The notes under the pieces are model-generated. The model saw only the letters and a program-made list of their open reading frames with translations, was not told the origin of the DNA and did no database searches. This document shows, piece after piece, positions 35,706 through 44,984 of a stretch of DNA of 64,000 nucleotides (position 1 is the stretch's first letter; every line of letters starts with the position of its first letter). The stretch is from Clostridium felsineum DSM 794 (GTDB lineage: Bacteria; Bacillota; Clostridia; Clostridiales; Clostridiaceae): contig NZ_CP096980.1 of the NCBI RefSeq assembly GCF_002006355.2, positions 2,046,001 to 2,110,000 of the forward strand, written 5' to 3'. The position numbers and the translations under genes are program-made.

Positions 35706-35770
35706 ATTACAAGACAAACTAAAAATACTACCATTTAGATTTAAAGAATTGTTAAGGGGGGTAAATTCAA

Positions 35771-38700
35771 ATGTGTAGTGGTAAAAAAAGTGTATTAAAG
35801 AAAACCTTATATTGTTTTATGGCTATGGCATTGACATTAAATACTATACCTGAGGTAATAAGGCCAGTGAGTGTAAAAGCTGTGCCAAATATGAAAACGA
35901 TATCTAAAACAAAGGAAATTAAAGCGAATACAGCGGCATCTGGTTTATCAGTAAAATTAAATAGTGATACTTTACAAATTATAAATGGTTCAGATGAGAC
36001 AGATATTCAAGTATGTGAACCTCAAGTTGTAAAAGTTGACTACAAACCAGCGGGTAAATCTAGTGATGATACTTTAGTAGTTGATCCTAATAAAACTTGG
36101 AATACAGGAAATATAGTATCTAGCGATTTAAATTCAGATCCAATGGTAATAAAAACACAGAAGATGACGATTAAAATAAATAAATCTGACTTGACCATGA
36201 GTGTATACGATTCCAATGGAAAGTCAATTATAACTCAACAATCTATTGCTCAGAAAAGTGTAAGCTTTACTCATAATTCAGGAGATAGATTTTATGGAGT
36301 AAATGGTTACAGGGTTTGGGATGATTCAAGCCAAGGAATGCTTAGAAATGGAAATACACAGGTTTATGCAGGTAATCAGGGCCATTGTGGAGCTCCATTT
36401 GTATGGAGTAATGACGGATACGGTGTACTTGTAGATTCAGATGGAGGAAATTTCTCAATAGGAGATACTTCACTTCAATATAATAATAGTTCTAAAGCGG
36501 ATACAGAATACTATTTGATGCTTGGAAATCCTAAAGATGTTATTTCGGAAGAATCAGATGTATCTGGTAAAGCACCAATGTTTCCTAAATGGGCAACCGG
36601 TTTTACCAATACTCAATGGGGATGGGACAACCCTTTATCAGGAACTGGAACTGATGAAGATAAGCTTAAAAATGTATTAAATACCTATCGTTCTAAGCAG
36701 TTACCAATAGATAATTTCTGTCTTGATTTTGATTGGAAGAAATGGGGACAAGATAATTATGGTGAATATAAATGGAACACAGATAATTTCCCTGATGCTG
36801 AAAGTGGTCAGTTAAAGGCTTATATGGATTCCAAAGGACTTAAAATGACAGGAATAATGAAACCAAGAATACTTGTGGATTCTGTACAAGGTAGAGAAGT
36901 TGCAGCTAACGGTTGGTGGCTTCCAGGTGATAGTCCAGCACAAGACTATTGTTCAAAGAAGATTATGGAAAGCTTGAATTTTGCATTACCAGAGGTTAGA
37001 GCTTGGAATTGGAAAAATGTTCAGGATGCTTTTGACAAAGGAATTTCTGGTTTCTGGAATGACGAATGTGATGAAAATCCTAACTTCGGAAACTTTGGAA
37101 ACATGAACATGGAAAGATCTATATACGATGGGCAAAGGGCGCATACTAATCAAAGAGTATGGTCACTTAATAGAAACTACTACACTGGAGCACAGAGATA
37201 TTCTTATGGAATGTGGTCTGGTGATATATCAACAGGCTTTAATAACATGGCAAATCAGCGTGAAAGAATGCTTTCAGCAGTTAATTTAGGAGAAGCTAGA
37301 TGGGGCATGGACACAGGTGGATTTAATGATGGAGACCCAACACCTGAAAACTATGCAAGATGGATGGAATTTAGTGCATTTACACCTATATTTAGAGTAC
37401 ATGGACAAGATAATAAAGTTCGTTATCCATGGGCTTTTGGTTCAACAGCAGAAGCAGCTGCCAAAAAGGCTATGCAGTTGAGATATAGCTTAATACCATA
37501 TATATATTCATATGATAGAAGCTTGTCACAAAGTGGATTAGGACTAGTAAGATCACTTATGATGGAATATCCTAACGATCCTAACACTGCAAATGATAAA
37601 GAAGCATGGATGTTTGGAGATTATATGCTTGTATCTCCAGTAGTAGATCAAGGACAAACATCAAAGAATATATATCTACCAGAAGGAAATTGGACAGATT
37701 ATAGTACAGGAAAACAATACACAGGCGGCCAAACTATAAATTATGCTGTGGATTCAACTAATTACAATGATATACCATTATTCATAAAGAGTGGTGCAAT
37801 CATACCTACACAAGATTTTGAAAATTATGTAGGTGAAAAAGCAGTAACTAATTTATATGTAGATGCTTTCCCAAGCGATGAGACTACAAGCTTTGACTAT
37901 TATGACGATGATGGATCTACTTATAATTATGAAAATGGATCTTATTTCGATCAAAAGATGACTCTCAAAACTGATGCTAGTTCAAAATCAGCACAATTTA
38001 ATATAGCAGCCAATAAAGGAAGCTATACTTCTGATTTAAAAAGCTATATAGTAAAGATGCATGTACAAGGTAATGGACCTGTTACTGTTAACGGACAAGC
38101 ATTAACTCAATATTCAAGCTATGATGAGTTGAAAAATGCTTCAGGAGAAGGATATGCTTTAGGAACTGATACTTACGGAAACGTAGTATATGTAAAAGTT
38201 AAGTCTGGTGATGCTAAGAGTATAAGTGTACCTTGCAAAGTAAATCCTGTAGTTATGACAGCTGCTGCAAATCCAAAAGGCGGAACTTATTATGGTTCAC
38301 AATCAGTTTCACTTACATCATCTAAAAAGGATGCAGCAATATACTATACACTAGATGGAACAACACCAACAACAAATAGCACAAAATATACAGCACCAAT
38401 CACATTAAATCAAGGTTTAAATCAAAAGCTTAATTTTATAGCTGTAGATTCTTCAGGAAATGAGTCCCAAGTATATACTGAAGTATACAATATACGTAAA
38501 GCTTCAGATGGTATAACATTACATTTTAAAAATCCAAATGGATGGGGAGCACCAAACATATATTATTATGATCCTACTGGAACATTAACAGGTCCATCAT
38601 GGCCAGGAGTTAAAATGAATAGTGAAGGAAATGGATGGTATTCATACACTATTCAAAGTTGGGCAAATGCAAAGGTATTATTTGATGATGGCAAAAATCA

Positions 38701-39415
38701 AACTCCAGGTGCAAATCAGCCAGGAATTGATGTTACGGGAGAAGAATGGTATAAGGATGGTAAATTATATCAATCTAATCCAGAACTAAATGTTAGTGCT
38801 AGTGTTAAAGGTGGAACTTATAGTACTTCACAAACTGTAAGTCTTACATCCTCAATGAATGATGCAACAATATACTACACACTAGATGGGTCTACCCCAA
38901 CAACAAGTAGTGCAAAATATACAGGACCAATTACAATAAATTCAACTACCACACTTAAATTTATTGCAGTAGGTTCACAAGGTAATCAATCTGATGTATA
39001 TACTGAAGTATACAACATAAACAAAGCAGGGAATTCTGTAACAGTACACTTCAAAAATCTAAGTGGATGGGGAGCACCATATGTATATTACTATAATGCT
39101 TCTGGACAAATAGGTTCATCATGGCCAGGAACTAAAATGAATAATGAAGGGAACGGATGGTACTCATATACTATTCAAAACTGGACAAGTGCAAAGGTAT
39201 TATTTACTGATGGCAATAATCAGACACCAGGAAAAAATCAACCAGGATATGATGTTACAGGAGAAGAGTGGTATGAAAACGGTACATGGTATAAGAATAA
39301 TCCTGACTCAGCATCATTAAAATCTGCCTTAAAGGTTAGTAGCAAAGAAAAGGTTATGGGTAATGATGTAAAAGCTTTGGTTGATAATGTTACATTAAGA
39401 TTACTTCCAGCATAA
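35771..39415 (+). CDS. Secreted GH31 alpha-glucosidase with two starch-binding modules
   Basis: A 1214-residue exported glycosidase. The N-terminus has a signal peptide of about 36 residues (ending VSVKA). A GH31 N-terminal beta domain and the catalytic barrel follow; the nucleophile is Asp431 in GFWNDECDE and the acid/base Asp485 in MWSGDIS. After about residue 830 come two repeats of a chitobiase-like C-terminal domain (IYYTLDGTTPTTNSTKY, IYYTLDGSTPTTSSAKY), alternating with two CBM26-like starch-binding modules (HFKNPNGWGAPNIYYYD, HFKNLSGWGAPYVYYYN). It likely releases glucose from alpha-glucans at the cell surface or outside. A cre site lies upstream, and a two-component system is divergent. 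Confidence 0.88.
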   Translation: MCSGKKSVLKKTLYCFMAMALTLNTIPEVIRPVSVKAVPNMKTISKTKEIKANTAASGLSVKLNSDTLQIINGSDETDIQVCEPQVVKVDYKPAGKSSDDTLVVDPNKTWNTGNIVSSDLNSDPMVIKTQKMTIKINKSDLTMSVYDSNGKSIITQQSIAQKSVSFTHNSGDRFYGVNGYRVWDDSSQGMLRNGNTQVYAGNQGHCGAPFVWSNDGYGVLVDSDGGNFSIGDTSLQYNNSSKADTEYYLMLGNPKDVISEESDVSGKAPMFPKWATGFTNTQWGWDNPLSGTGTDEDKLKNVLNTYRSKQLPIDNFCLDFDWKKWGQDNYGEYKWNTDNFPDAESGQLKAYMDSKGLKMTGIMKPRILVDSVQGREVAANGWWLPGDSPAQDYCSKKIMESLNFALPEVRAWNWKNVQDAFDKGISGFWNDECDENPNFGNFGNMNMERSIYDGQRAHTNQRVWSLNRNYYTGAQRYSYGMWSGDISTGFNNMANQRERMLSAVNLGEARWGMDTGGFNDGDPTPENYARWMEFSAFTPIFRVHGQDNKVRYPWAFGSTAEAAAKKAMQLRYSLIPYIYSYDRSLSQSGLGLVRSLMMEYPNDPNTANDKEAWMFGDYMLVSPVVDQGQTSKNIYLPEGNWTDYSTGKQYTGGQTINYAVDSTNYNDIPLFIKSGAIIPTQDFENYVGEKAVTNLYVDAFPSDETTSFDYYDDDGSTYNYENGSYFDQKMTLKTDASSKSAQFNIAANKGSYTSDLKSYIVKMHVQGNGPVTVNGQALTQYSSYDELKNASGEGYALGTDTYGNVVYVKVKSGDAKSISVPCKVNPVVMTAAANPKGGTYYGSQSVSLTSSKKDAAIYYTLDGTTPTTNSTKYTAPITLNQGLNQKLNFIAVDSSGNESQVYTEVYNIRKASDGITLHFKNPNGWGAPNIYYYDPTGTLTGPSWPGVKMNSEGNGWYSYTIQSWANAKVLFDDGKNQTPGANQPGIDVTGEEWYKDGKLYQSNPELNVSASVKGGTYSTSQTVSLTSSMNDATIYYTLDGSTPTTSSAKYTGPITINSTTTLKFIAVGSQGNQSDVYTEVYNINKAGNSVTVHFKNLSGWGAPYVYYYNASGQIGSSWPGTKMNNEGNGWYSYTIQNWTSAKVLFTDGNNQTPGKNQPGYDVTGEEWYENGTWYKNNPDSASLKSALKVSSKEKVMGNDVKALVDNVTLRLLPA

Positions 39416-39438
39416 ATATATTTATAAAATACAATATA

Positions 39439-39471
39439 ATCGGTCTTACGAAAAGTAAGGCCGATCTTTTT
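39439..39471 (+). terminator. Terminator after the GH31 gene
   Basis: An 11-base stem, atcggtcttac with gtaaggccgat (one G-U), is followed by cttttta. Confidence 0.85.
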
Positions 39472-39648
39472 ATATCTTAAGGTTATCTATTTATGAAAGT
39501 TTTATCACATAAGTTTCACATAAAGTTTTGATATTTGTACAGTAAATTTAAGTTATAATCCTTACATAAAATAATTATTTTAAGAGAACAACTATAGGGG
39601 TATCTAAGTTATTTAAATTAGAAATTCTATAGAGGGAGGGAATATTAA

Positions 39649-41826
39649 ATGAAGAAACTTAAATTTACTAAGGAAAGAATAGCCTTAAGTATAATTGTAC
39701 TAATATCTATAATATTAAATTTTGTTAATCTCAGTATAGAGGGATATGGAAACTCATATTATGCATCAGCTGTGAAGAGCATGACCATGAGTTTTAAAAA
39801 TTTCTTTTTTGTATCCTTTGATCCATCAGGTTTTGTGACAATTGACAAGCCACCATTAGGGTTTTGGCTTCAGGCAATTTCAGCAAAAATATTTGGATTT
39901 AGTGGAGTAAGTATATTATTACCTTCAGCACTAGCAGGTGTAGTTTCTGTAATATTAATATATATAATTGTTAAAAGACAATTTGGAAGTATAGCGGGAT
40001 TATTATCTGCACTATTTCTTGCTATAACTCCAGTTTTTGTGGCGGTAAGTAGAAACAATACTATAGATAATATTCTTGTAATGTTTTTATTATTTGCTAT
40101 GTGGGCACTTACGATTGCTGCCGAAAAAGGAAAAATGAAATATTTAATAATAAGTTTAGCACTTGTTGGTGTTGGTTTTAATGTGAAAATGGTTGAGGCT
40201 TATTTAGTAGTTCCAGCTATTTACATAACATATCTTCTTACAACAGCTACATCAATTAAGAAGAGGCTTATACATTTAACTTGCGGAACTGTTATATTAG
40301 TATTTGTTTCTTTATCTTGGGCAATTGTTGTTGATTTAGTTCCAAAGTCCAGTAGACCTTATGTAGATAGTAGTTCAAATAATACAGTAATGGAACTAAT
40401 ATTTGGACATAATGGCACGGAGAGACTATCCTTTGGAACAAAAACAGGACCAGGAGGTGGTTCAAAACCTAGTGGTCAAAGCAGAAAAATGCAAGGAGTA
40501 CCAGGAGGTCAAAGCGGAAATAAGCAAAGAGGTTCAGGAGGACCAAGTGGTAGTATGCAAGGGGGACCAGGAGGACAAGGTGGCAGTATGCAAGGAGGTC
40601 CAGGAGGACCTGGTGGACAGAATAGTAACTCAGCACAATTTCAAACTTCTATGTTTGGCGGAACTGTTACAGCTGGTGTAACAAGATTATTTAGTAAAAA
40701 TACATTAGCGGATCAAGTAGTGTGGTTTATACCACTAGCTATATTTGGATTTATAGCGTCTGTCTTAAAAGAAAAATTAAGATTACGTTTAGATAACAAG
40801 AGGAAACAGGCTATAGTAATGTGGTTTATGTGGTTTTTTCCTGAATTTTTATATTTCAGCTTTAATACAGGTACATGGCATCCATATTATTTGACTATGT
40901 TTGCGCCTCCAACAGCAGCACTAGCAGGAATAGGTATCACTTCTCTATGGGAACTCTATAAAGAAGGTGGATTAAAAGCTTATTTATTGCCATTAGCATT
41001 TTTAGCAAATGGAGCGGCTCAAATACTTATGCTTTCATATTTTGTTAATTCTATAAATATTGCCAAGATATTAATTGTATTGGTTGCTGTATTAAGCATA
41101 GTATCAGCAATAATGCTTTTTGTATTGAATTTAATGGGCAAAAAAATTGAGGATTTAAAGAATATAAATATTAGGAGGAAATTAGCGCTATTTGCATTGC
41201 TTGGAACAGTAATAACACCTTTTGTAGGTTCTGCTGCAGTTATTCAAAATAAAGTCAATAATTCATTCCCAGTAGCAGGTTTAGAACTTCTGCTTAAGAG
41301 TAATGGTTCAAAAATGAGAGGACCAGGTGGAGGACAACAAGGCGAAAACTCTCAAAATTCAAAGCTAATTAAATTCTTAGAAAAGAATAAAACTGCTAAT
41401 CAAAAATATTTGTTAGTAGTTCAAAATTCTAATTCTGCATCAGAAATAATAGTAAGTACCGGTGAATCAGTAATGTCTCTAGGTGGATTCATGGGAAATG
41501 ACAAGATACTTACACTAGCTCAGTTTAAAGAATTAGCAAAAAAAGGTGAAATAAGATATGTAATGACTGGCGGAATGGGCGGAGGAAACTCCAGCAGTGA
41601 AATAATGAATTGGGTAAAGAAGGTAGGAAAAGCTGTAGCTACCACTGAATATAGCAGTAATAAAACACAAAATATTGGAGAAAGCAAAACTTTAAGTAGT
41701 ACAAATCAAAAAACAAATACAAATAATAGCAAAAACTCAAATATCAAGTCTAAGAACTTTGGTGGTTCAATGGGATCAGAACAATTATATGATTTAAAAG
41801 CTTATACAGATAGCTTTAGTAAATAA
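39649..41826 (+). CDS. Polytopic glycosyltransferase, GT39/ArnT-like (YkcB type)
   Basis: A 725-residue membrane enzyme with about a dozen hydrophobic segments. The N-terminal loop has the dolichol-mannosyltransferase-like motif DPSGFVTIDKPPLGFW, with acidic and Pro residues typical of GT-C enzymes that use lipid-phosphate sugars. Residues 263-330 are a low-complexity insertion of repeated QGGPGGQ-type units in an external loop, and a second short Gly-rich piece (RGPGGGQQGEN) occurs near 555. The C-terminal 150 residues form an extracytoplasmic domain. It likely glycosylates a surface polymer or protein. galU follows after 22 bases and probably supplies the sugar nucleotide. GAGGGAGGG precedes the ATG. 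Confidence 0.85.
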   Translation: MKKLKFTKERIALSIIVLISIILNFVNLSIEGYGNSYYASAVKSMTMSFKNFFFVSFDPSGFVTIDKPPLGFWLQAISAKIFGFSGVSILLPSALAGVVSVILIYIIVKRQFGSIAGLLSALFLAITPVFVAVSRNNTIDNILVMFLLFAMWALTIAAEKGKMKYLIISLALVGVGFNVKMVEAYLVVPAIYITYLLTTATSIKKRLIHLTCGTVILVFVSLSWAIVVDLVPKSSRPYVDSSSNNTVMELIFGHNGTERLSFGTKTGPGGGSKPSGQSRKMQGVPGGQSGNKQRGSGGPSGSMQGGPGGQGGSMQGGPGGPGGQNSNSAQFQTSMFGGTVTAGVTRLFSKNTLADQVVWFIPLAIFGFIASVLKEKLRLRLDNKRKQAIVMWFMWFFPEFLYFSFNTGTWHPYYLTMFAPPTAALAGIGITSLWELYKEGGLKAYLLPLAFLANGAAQILMLSYFVNSINIAKILIVLVAVLSIVSAIMLFVLNLMGKKIEDLKNINIRRKLALFALLGTVITPFVGSAAVIQNKVNNSFPVAGLELLLKSNGSKMRGPGGGQQGENSQNSKLIKFLEKNKTANQKYLLVVQNSNSASEIIVSTGESVMSLGGFMGNDKILTLAQFKELAKKGEIRYVMTGGMGGGNSSSEIMNWVKKVGKAVATTEYSSNKTQNIGESKTLSSTNQKTNTNNSKNSNIKSKNFGGSMGSEQLYDLKAYTDSFSK

Positions 41827-41848
41827 ATTTTAGTTAGGTGGTAATATT

Positions 41849-42709
41849 ATGAGTATAAGAAAAGCAGTTATTCCAGCAGCTGGATTAGGGACTAGGTTCC
41901 TTCCAGCTACAAAAGCTCAGCCTAAAGAAATGTTACCTATAGTTGATAAACCCACAATTCAGTATATAGTTGAAGAAGCAGTAGCCTCAGGAATAGAAGA
42001 AATACTAATAATAATAGGAAGAAACAAAAAATCAATAGAGGATCATTTTGATAAATCGGCAGAGCTTGAAGAAGAATTAAAAAATAACAATAAGGATGAA
42101 CTTCTTAGCGTAGTTAGAAAAGTAAGTAACATGGTTAATATATACTATGTTAGGCAAAAGGAACCCATGGGATTAGGTCATGCTATAAGTTTGGCAAGAG
42201 GTTTTGCTAGAAATGAAGCTTTTGCAGTTATGCTTGGGGATGATATAGTTGACAGTAGGGTGCCTTGTTTAAAGCAGCTTATGAATTGTTATGATAAATA
42301 TAATACCTCCGTATTAGGAGTTCAAGAAGTAAATGCTAAGGATGTATCAAAATATGGTATTGTGGATGGTATAGATGTTGAGAATAAGGTATGTAAGGTG
42401 AAAAAACTAGTTGAAAAACCAAATGTAGAGGAGTCACCATCTAACATAGCAATACTTGGAAGATATATAATAACGCCTAGTATATTCGAGATACTAGAAA
42501 ATACAAAGCCAGGAAAGGGTGGAGAAATACAGCTAACAGATGCTTTAGAAGAATTACTAAAAAAAGAAGCAATATATTCTTACTGTTTTGAGGGAAAAAG
42601 ATACGATATTGGAGATAAGCTTGGGTTTATAAAAGCAAATATTGAATTTGCACTTAAGAATGATAAATTAAAGAGTGGTCTTAAAGAATACTTGTTAAGT
42701 ATAAAATAA
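41849..42709 (+). CDS. galU: UTP-glucose-1-phosphate uridylyltransferase
   Basis: GalU (GtaB) makes UDP-glucose. The 286-residue protein has the nucleotidyltransferase signature AGLGTRFLPATKAQPKEMLP, QYIVEEAVASGIE, MLGDDIV and VEKPNVEESPSN. It is placed directly after the membrane glycosyltransferase and before a terminator. UDP-glucose would feed glycosylation of surface polymers; the glycogen genes at 52-56 kb instead use ADP-glucose. Confidence 0.95.
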   Translation: MSIRKAVIPAAGLGTRFLPATKAQPKEMLPIVDKPTIQYIVEEAVASGIEEILIIIGRNKKSIEDHFDKSAELEEELKNNNKDELLSVVRKVSNMVNIYYVRQKEPMGLGHAISLARGFARNEAFAVMLGDDIVDSRVPCLKQLMNCYDKYNTSVLGVQEVNAKDVSKYGIVDGIDVENKVCKVKKLVEKPNVEESPSNIAILGRYIITPSIFEILENTKPGKGGEIQLTDALEELLKKEAIYSYCFEGKRYDIGDKLGFIKANIEFALKNDKLKSGLKEYLLSIK

Positions 42710-42718
42710 AATTATAAG

Positions 42719-42766
42719 AATAAAGTGAAGAAAAACTTAAAAAAGTAATTCTTCACTTTATTTTTA
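42719..42766. terminator. Terminator between galU and the asnB fragment
   Basis: A 12-base perfect stem, aataaagtgaag with cttcactttatt, and a 20-base loop, with a T tract. It lies between convergent genes and may act in both directions. Confidence 0.8.
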
Positions 42767-42793
42767 TACAATTATTAAAAGAAAATTTATGGA

Positions 42794-43502
42794 TTATACA
42801 AGTTTTACTTTATATTCCTTAAGCCAAAAATTAACTTGAAGCAGATATGCTATTAATTGAGGACCTTTCATAAGTTGACCAAACCAAGGTGTTTTGTAAG
42901 AAGCTCCTCCGGTATCTATAAGTTCATTTACTGTTTTTAAATCTACTATATCTAAAAGAGGAGAAGTTTTATCAGCAACTACTTGTTTTAGCCATTTTTG
43001 AACTAGGGCTGTATATCTAGGATCAAAGGTTTTTGGATAAGGACTTTTCTTTCTTTCTATTACATCCTTTGGAAGTACACCTTCAAAGGCTTTTCTTAAA
43101 ACTCCTTTTTCTCGTCCATTTAAAAACTTGATTTCAGGTGGTATATTAAAGGCATATTCAACTAATCTATAATCAGCAAAAGGAACTCTCACTTCAAGAC
43201 TATTTGCCATACTCATTCTATCTTTTCTAGTTAAAAGTGTTATCATAAACCATTTTATATTAAGATAGAATAACTCTCTCATTCTTTTTGCGTAAGGAGT
43301 ATCCTCATCAGAAACAGGAACATTATTTAAATTTTCTTTATATTTTGCATCTACATATTCCTGAAGGTTTATAGATTTTAAATCATGAGATAAAAGGCTA
43401 ATTCTATCATTTACAAACCTAGACCAAGGGAAGGTATTTGCATATATCATTTCTTTTCTCATGAACCAAGGGTAGCCACCAAATATTTCATCTGCACATT
43501 CA
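42794..43502 (-). pseudogene. asnB: Asparagine synthetase, 3' segment, cut off by the serine-recombinase element
   Basis: This segment encodes the last 234 residues of a class II glutamine-dependent asparagine synthetase, beginning CADEIFGGYPWFMRKEM. It carries the C-terminal part of the synthetase domain (RKDRMSMANSLEVRVPFADY, RKKSPYPKTFDPRY). It has no proper start: going upstream the frame runs into the element and meets a stop (TAG) after FSFIIRFALSGE. The first internal ATG (at 43462) would give 222 residues lacking the ATP site and glutaminase. With the 5' segment at 48664-49791 it would make an uninterrupted 612-codon gene, close to the 614-residue AsnO of B. subtilis. No terminator is seen between it and the element's last minus-strand gene, so it may be transcribed from inside the element. 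Confidence 0.9.
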
Positions 43503-43527
43503 CCTGATAGTGCAAAGCGGATGATAA
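43484..43527. repeat. Left attachment junction (attL) of the asnB element
   Basis: Here asnB sequence changes to element sequence. The 14 bases ttcacctgatagtg (43499-43512) are identical to 48658-48671 at the other end. The central CC (43503-43504) is the inferred crossover. The element-side arm, tgatagtgc to atgataa (43505-43527), pairs as an inverted repeat with the element-side arm at the right end. Confidence 0.85.
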
Positions 43528-43534
43528 AGCTAAA

Positions 43535-44509
43535 CTATCTTTTCAAGTGAGTTAAGATACTATTTTTATTGATGTTAGTTTTTGCCTTGATGTTCTTGGT
43601 TTTAGTAGGATTCTTAGCATCGATAGTAATTGATTTTAAAGCTTTAGAAGCGGAGTTATTTGTAAAGGAAGTTGGAGGTGTAACGGTATTATTAGTGGTG
43701 AAGAAAATAATTGTATCATCAAAGGATTCAGTACTATCAGTATATTTCATACCATCTAAAATATCTAATTCATACTTTGTGTTTGCTGAAAATTGATGTG
43801 TTGCAGATTGTACAATTATAGTTTGTCCATCTGAGTCTAAGGTTGCATTTGTTTGAATTTGATTGCCAGTTGTAGTATCGAAAATCTGAACATAATTGTT
43901 TAAATTAATGCTTGGATCAACTTTGTTAGGTAATGTGAATTTTAGTTCAGTATTCATAGCTACTGGATCATTAACGTTATAAGCACTTACCTTATTAACC
44001 TTTAAATCTATTGAATCTGAAAAACCATACGATGCAAGAACAGATTTCATTGTATGATATCCTTGAGGAATACCACGGAATCTATATACATCTACACCAC
44101 CAGATACTATGTTAAGAGAGCCGGAAAAAATTTGGCTATAAACTGAATCTTCTTGTACTTCATTACCATCAAGTGTTATATAAGGATTTCCGCCTAAGGT
44201 TCCATAACTGCTAACCTCAGTTCCTAAAAATACGGTGGCATAATCGTCGTTAGAGAAATAATATACTTTGTTATAACCATTATTTTTTACATATAAGTCA
44301 GAATATGTATTGGTATATGCAGTGAAGCGAGTGTCGTCAGAATAACCTCTGATAGCATAAGATTTAACAAAGGGTGCAGTGTAACCTAAAATACGGTTAG
44401 GATTAACATTGTTAGGATTAACATTGTTAGTTTTAGCCATAGCTGTAGAAGTGAAAATAAGTGTTGATAAAATTCCTAAACATAATGTTTTAATTTTAAG
44501 TTTTTTCAT
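43535..44509 (-). CDS. Secreted protein with SbsA/Big_5-type Ig-like domain (element cargo)
   Basis: A 324-residue exported protein with a signal peptide of about 25 residues (ending TSTAMA). A short NVNPN duplication follows. Residues about 40-165 have no recognised family but many Tyr, Gly and Asn. Residues about 170-270 look like an SbsA-type Ig-like domain (AMNTELKFTLPNKVDP, ANTKYELDILDGMKY, IIFFTTNN). The tail is Lys/Asn/Thr-rich and basic, and could bind wall polymers. AAGGAGGA precedes the ATG and a good promoter lies upstream. The stop is 31 bases from the crossover, so the gene ends right at the element's left border. Function unknown. Confidence 0.72.
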   Translation of the reverse strand: MKKLKIKTLCLGILSTLIFTSTAMAKTNNVNPNNVNPNRILGYTAPFVKSYAIRGYSDDTRFTAYTNTYSDLYVKNNGYNKVYYFSNDDYATVFLGTEVSSYGTLGGNPYITLDGNEVQEDSVYSQIFSGSLNIVSGGVDVYRFRGIPQGYHTMKSVLASYGFSDSIDLKVNKVSAYNVNDPVAMNTELKFTLPNKVDPSINLNNYVQIFDTTTGNQIQTNATLDSDGQTIIVQSATHQFSANTKYELDILDGMKYTDSTESFDDTIIFFTTNNTVTPPTSFTNNSASKALKSITIDAKNPTKTKNIKAKTNINKNSILTHLKR

Positions 44510-44543
44510 TTAAAAATCCTCCTTGAAAATTATTTATAAAGAA

Positions 44544-44572
44544 ATTATACAATTAAGTTACTTATATGTAAA
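44544..44572 (-). promoter_or_regulatory. Promoter of the secreted Ig-like protein
   Basis: On the minus strand TTTACA, a 17-base spacer and TATAAT lie 35 bases before the start codon, in the gap divergent from the recombinase unit. Confidence 0.65.
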
Positions 44573-44742
44573 ATTAAGTAATCATGTATTTTATGGATTA
44601 AGCCGAGTTAGCAGACGATACTTTAGTTATTGTAAAAATATCAAGTAAATACATTATTTTACATAATAAGTTCTAGAATTATGCGTCTAAGAAAATTTAT
44701 TTTCAATAGTAAAATACAGTAATTAATATTTGGGAGGCAAAA

Positions 44743-44940
44743 GTGAAGGTAAAACAAGTAACTTATAAAGGCGAAAAAGCTTTAATTATTTATGTAACTA
44801 AAGATGAAAGTAAGGATAATATTATAAAAACAAAAATAATAAAATATAAAGAAATGTATTCGAGTATAGCTGTATTCATAAGTGGTGGCAAAAATATGGA
44901 AGATGTTATAGAGGCGATTGTTCAAGAAAAATTTAAATAA
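44743..44940 (+). CDS. Small protein preceding the serine recombinase
   Basis: A 65-residue Lys-rich protein (MKVKQVTYKGEKALIIYVTK at the start, MEDVIEAIVQEKFK at the end). It starts with GTG after GGGAGG and ends 44 bases before the recombinase start, so the two are probably co-transcribed. No domain is recognised. The beta-beta-alpha-like pattern and position would fit a recombination directionality factor or a regulator of the recombinase, but this is inference. Confidence 0.65.
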   Translation: MKVKQVTYKGEKALIIYVTKDESKDNIIKTKIIKYKEMYSSIAVFISGGKNMEDVIEAIVQEKFK

Positions 44941-44984
44941 ACGTTAAGTCTTTATTTTTTATTCCATTCTAGGTGGTGCATAGT

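Noticed and set aside
40435..40635. Tandem DNA repeat or CRISPR-like array
   Set aside because: The repeats are short, imperfect and in frame, and encode the Gly-Pro-Gln-rich loop of the glycosyltransferase. There are no regular spacers.
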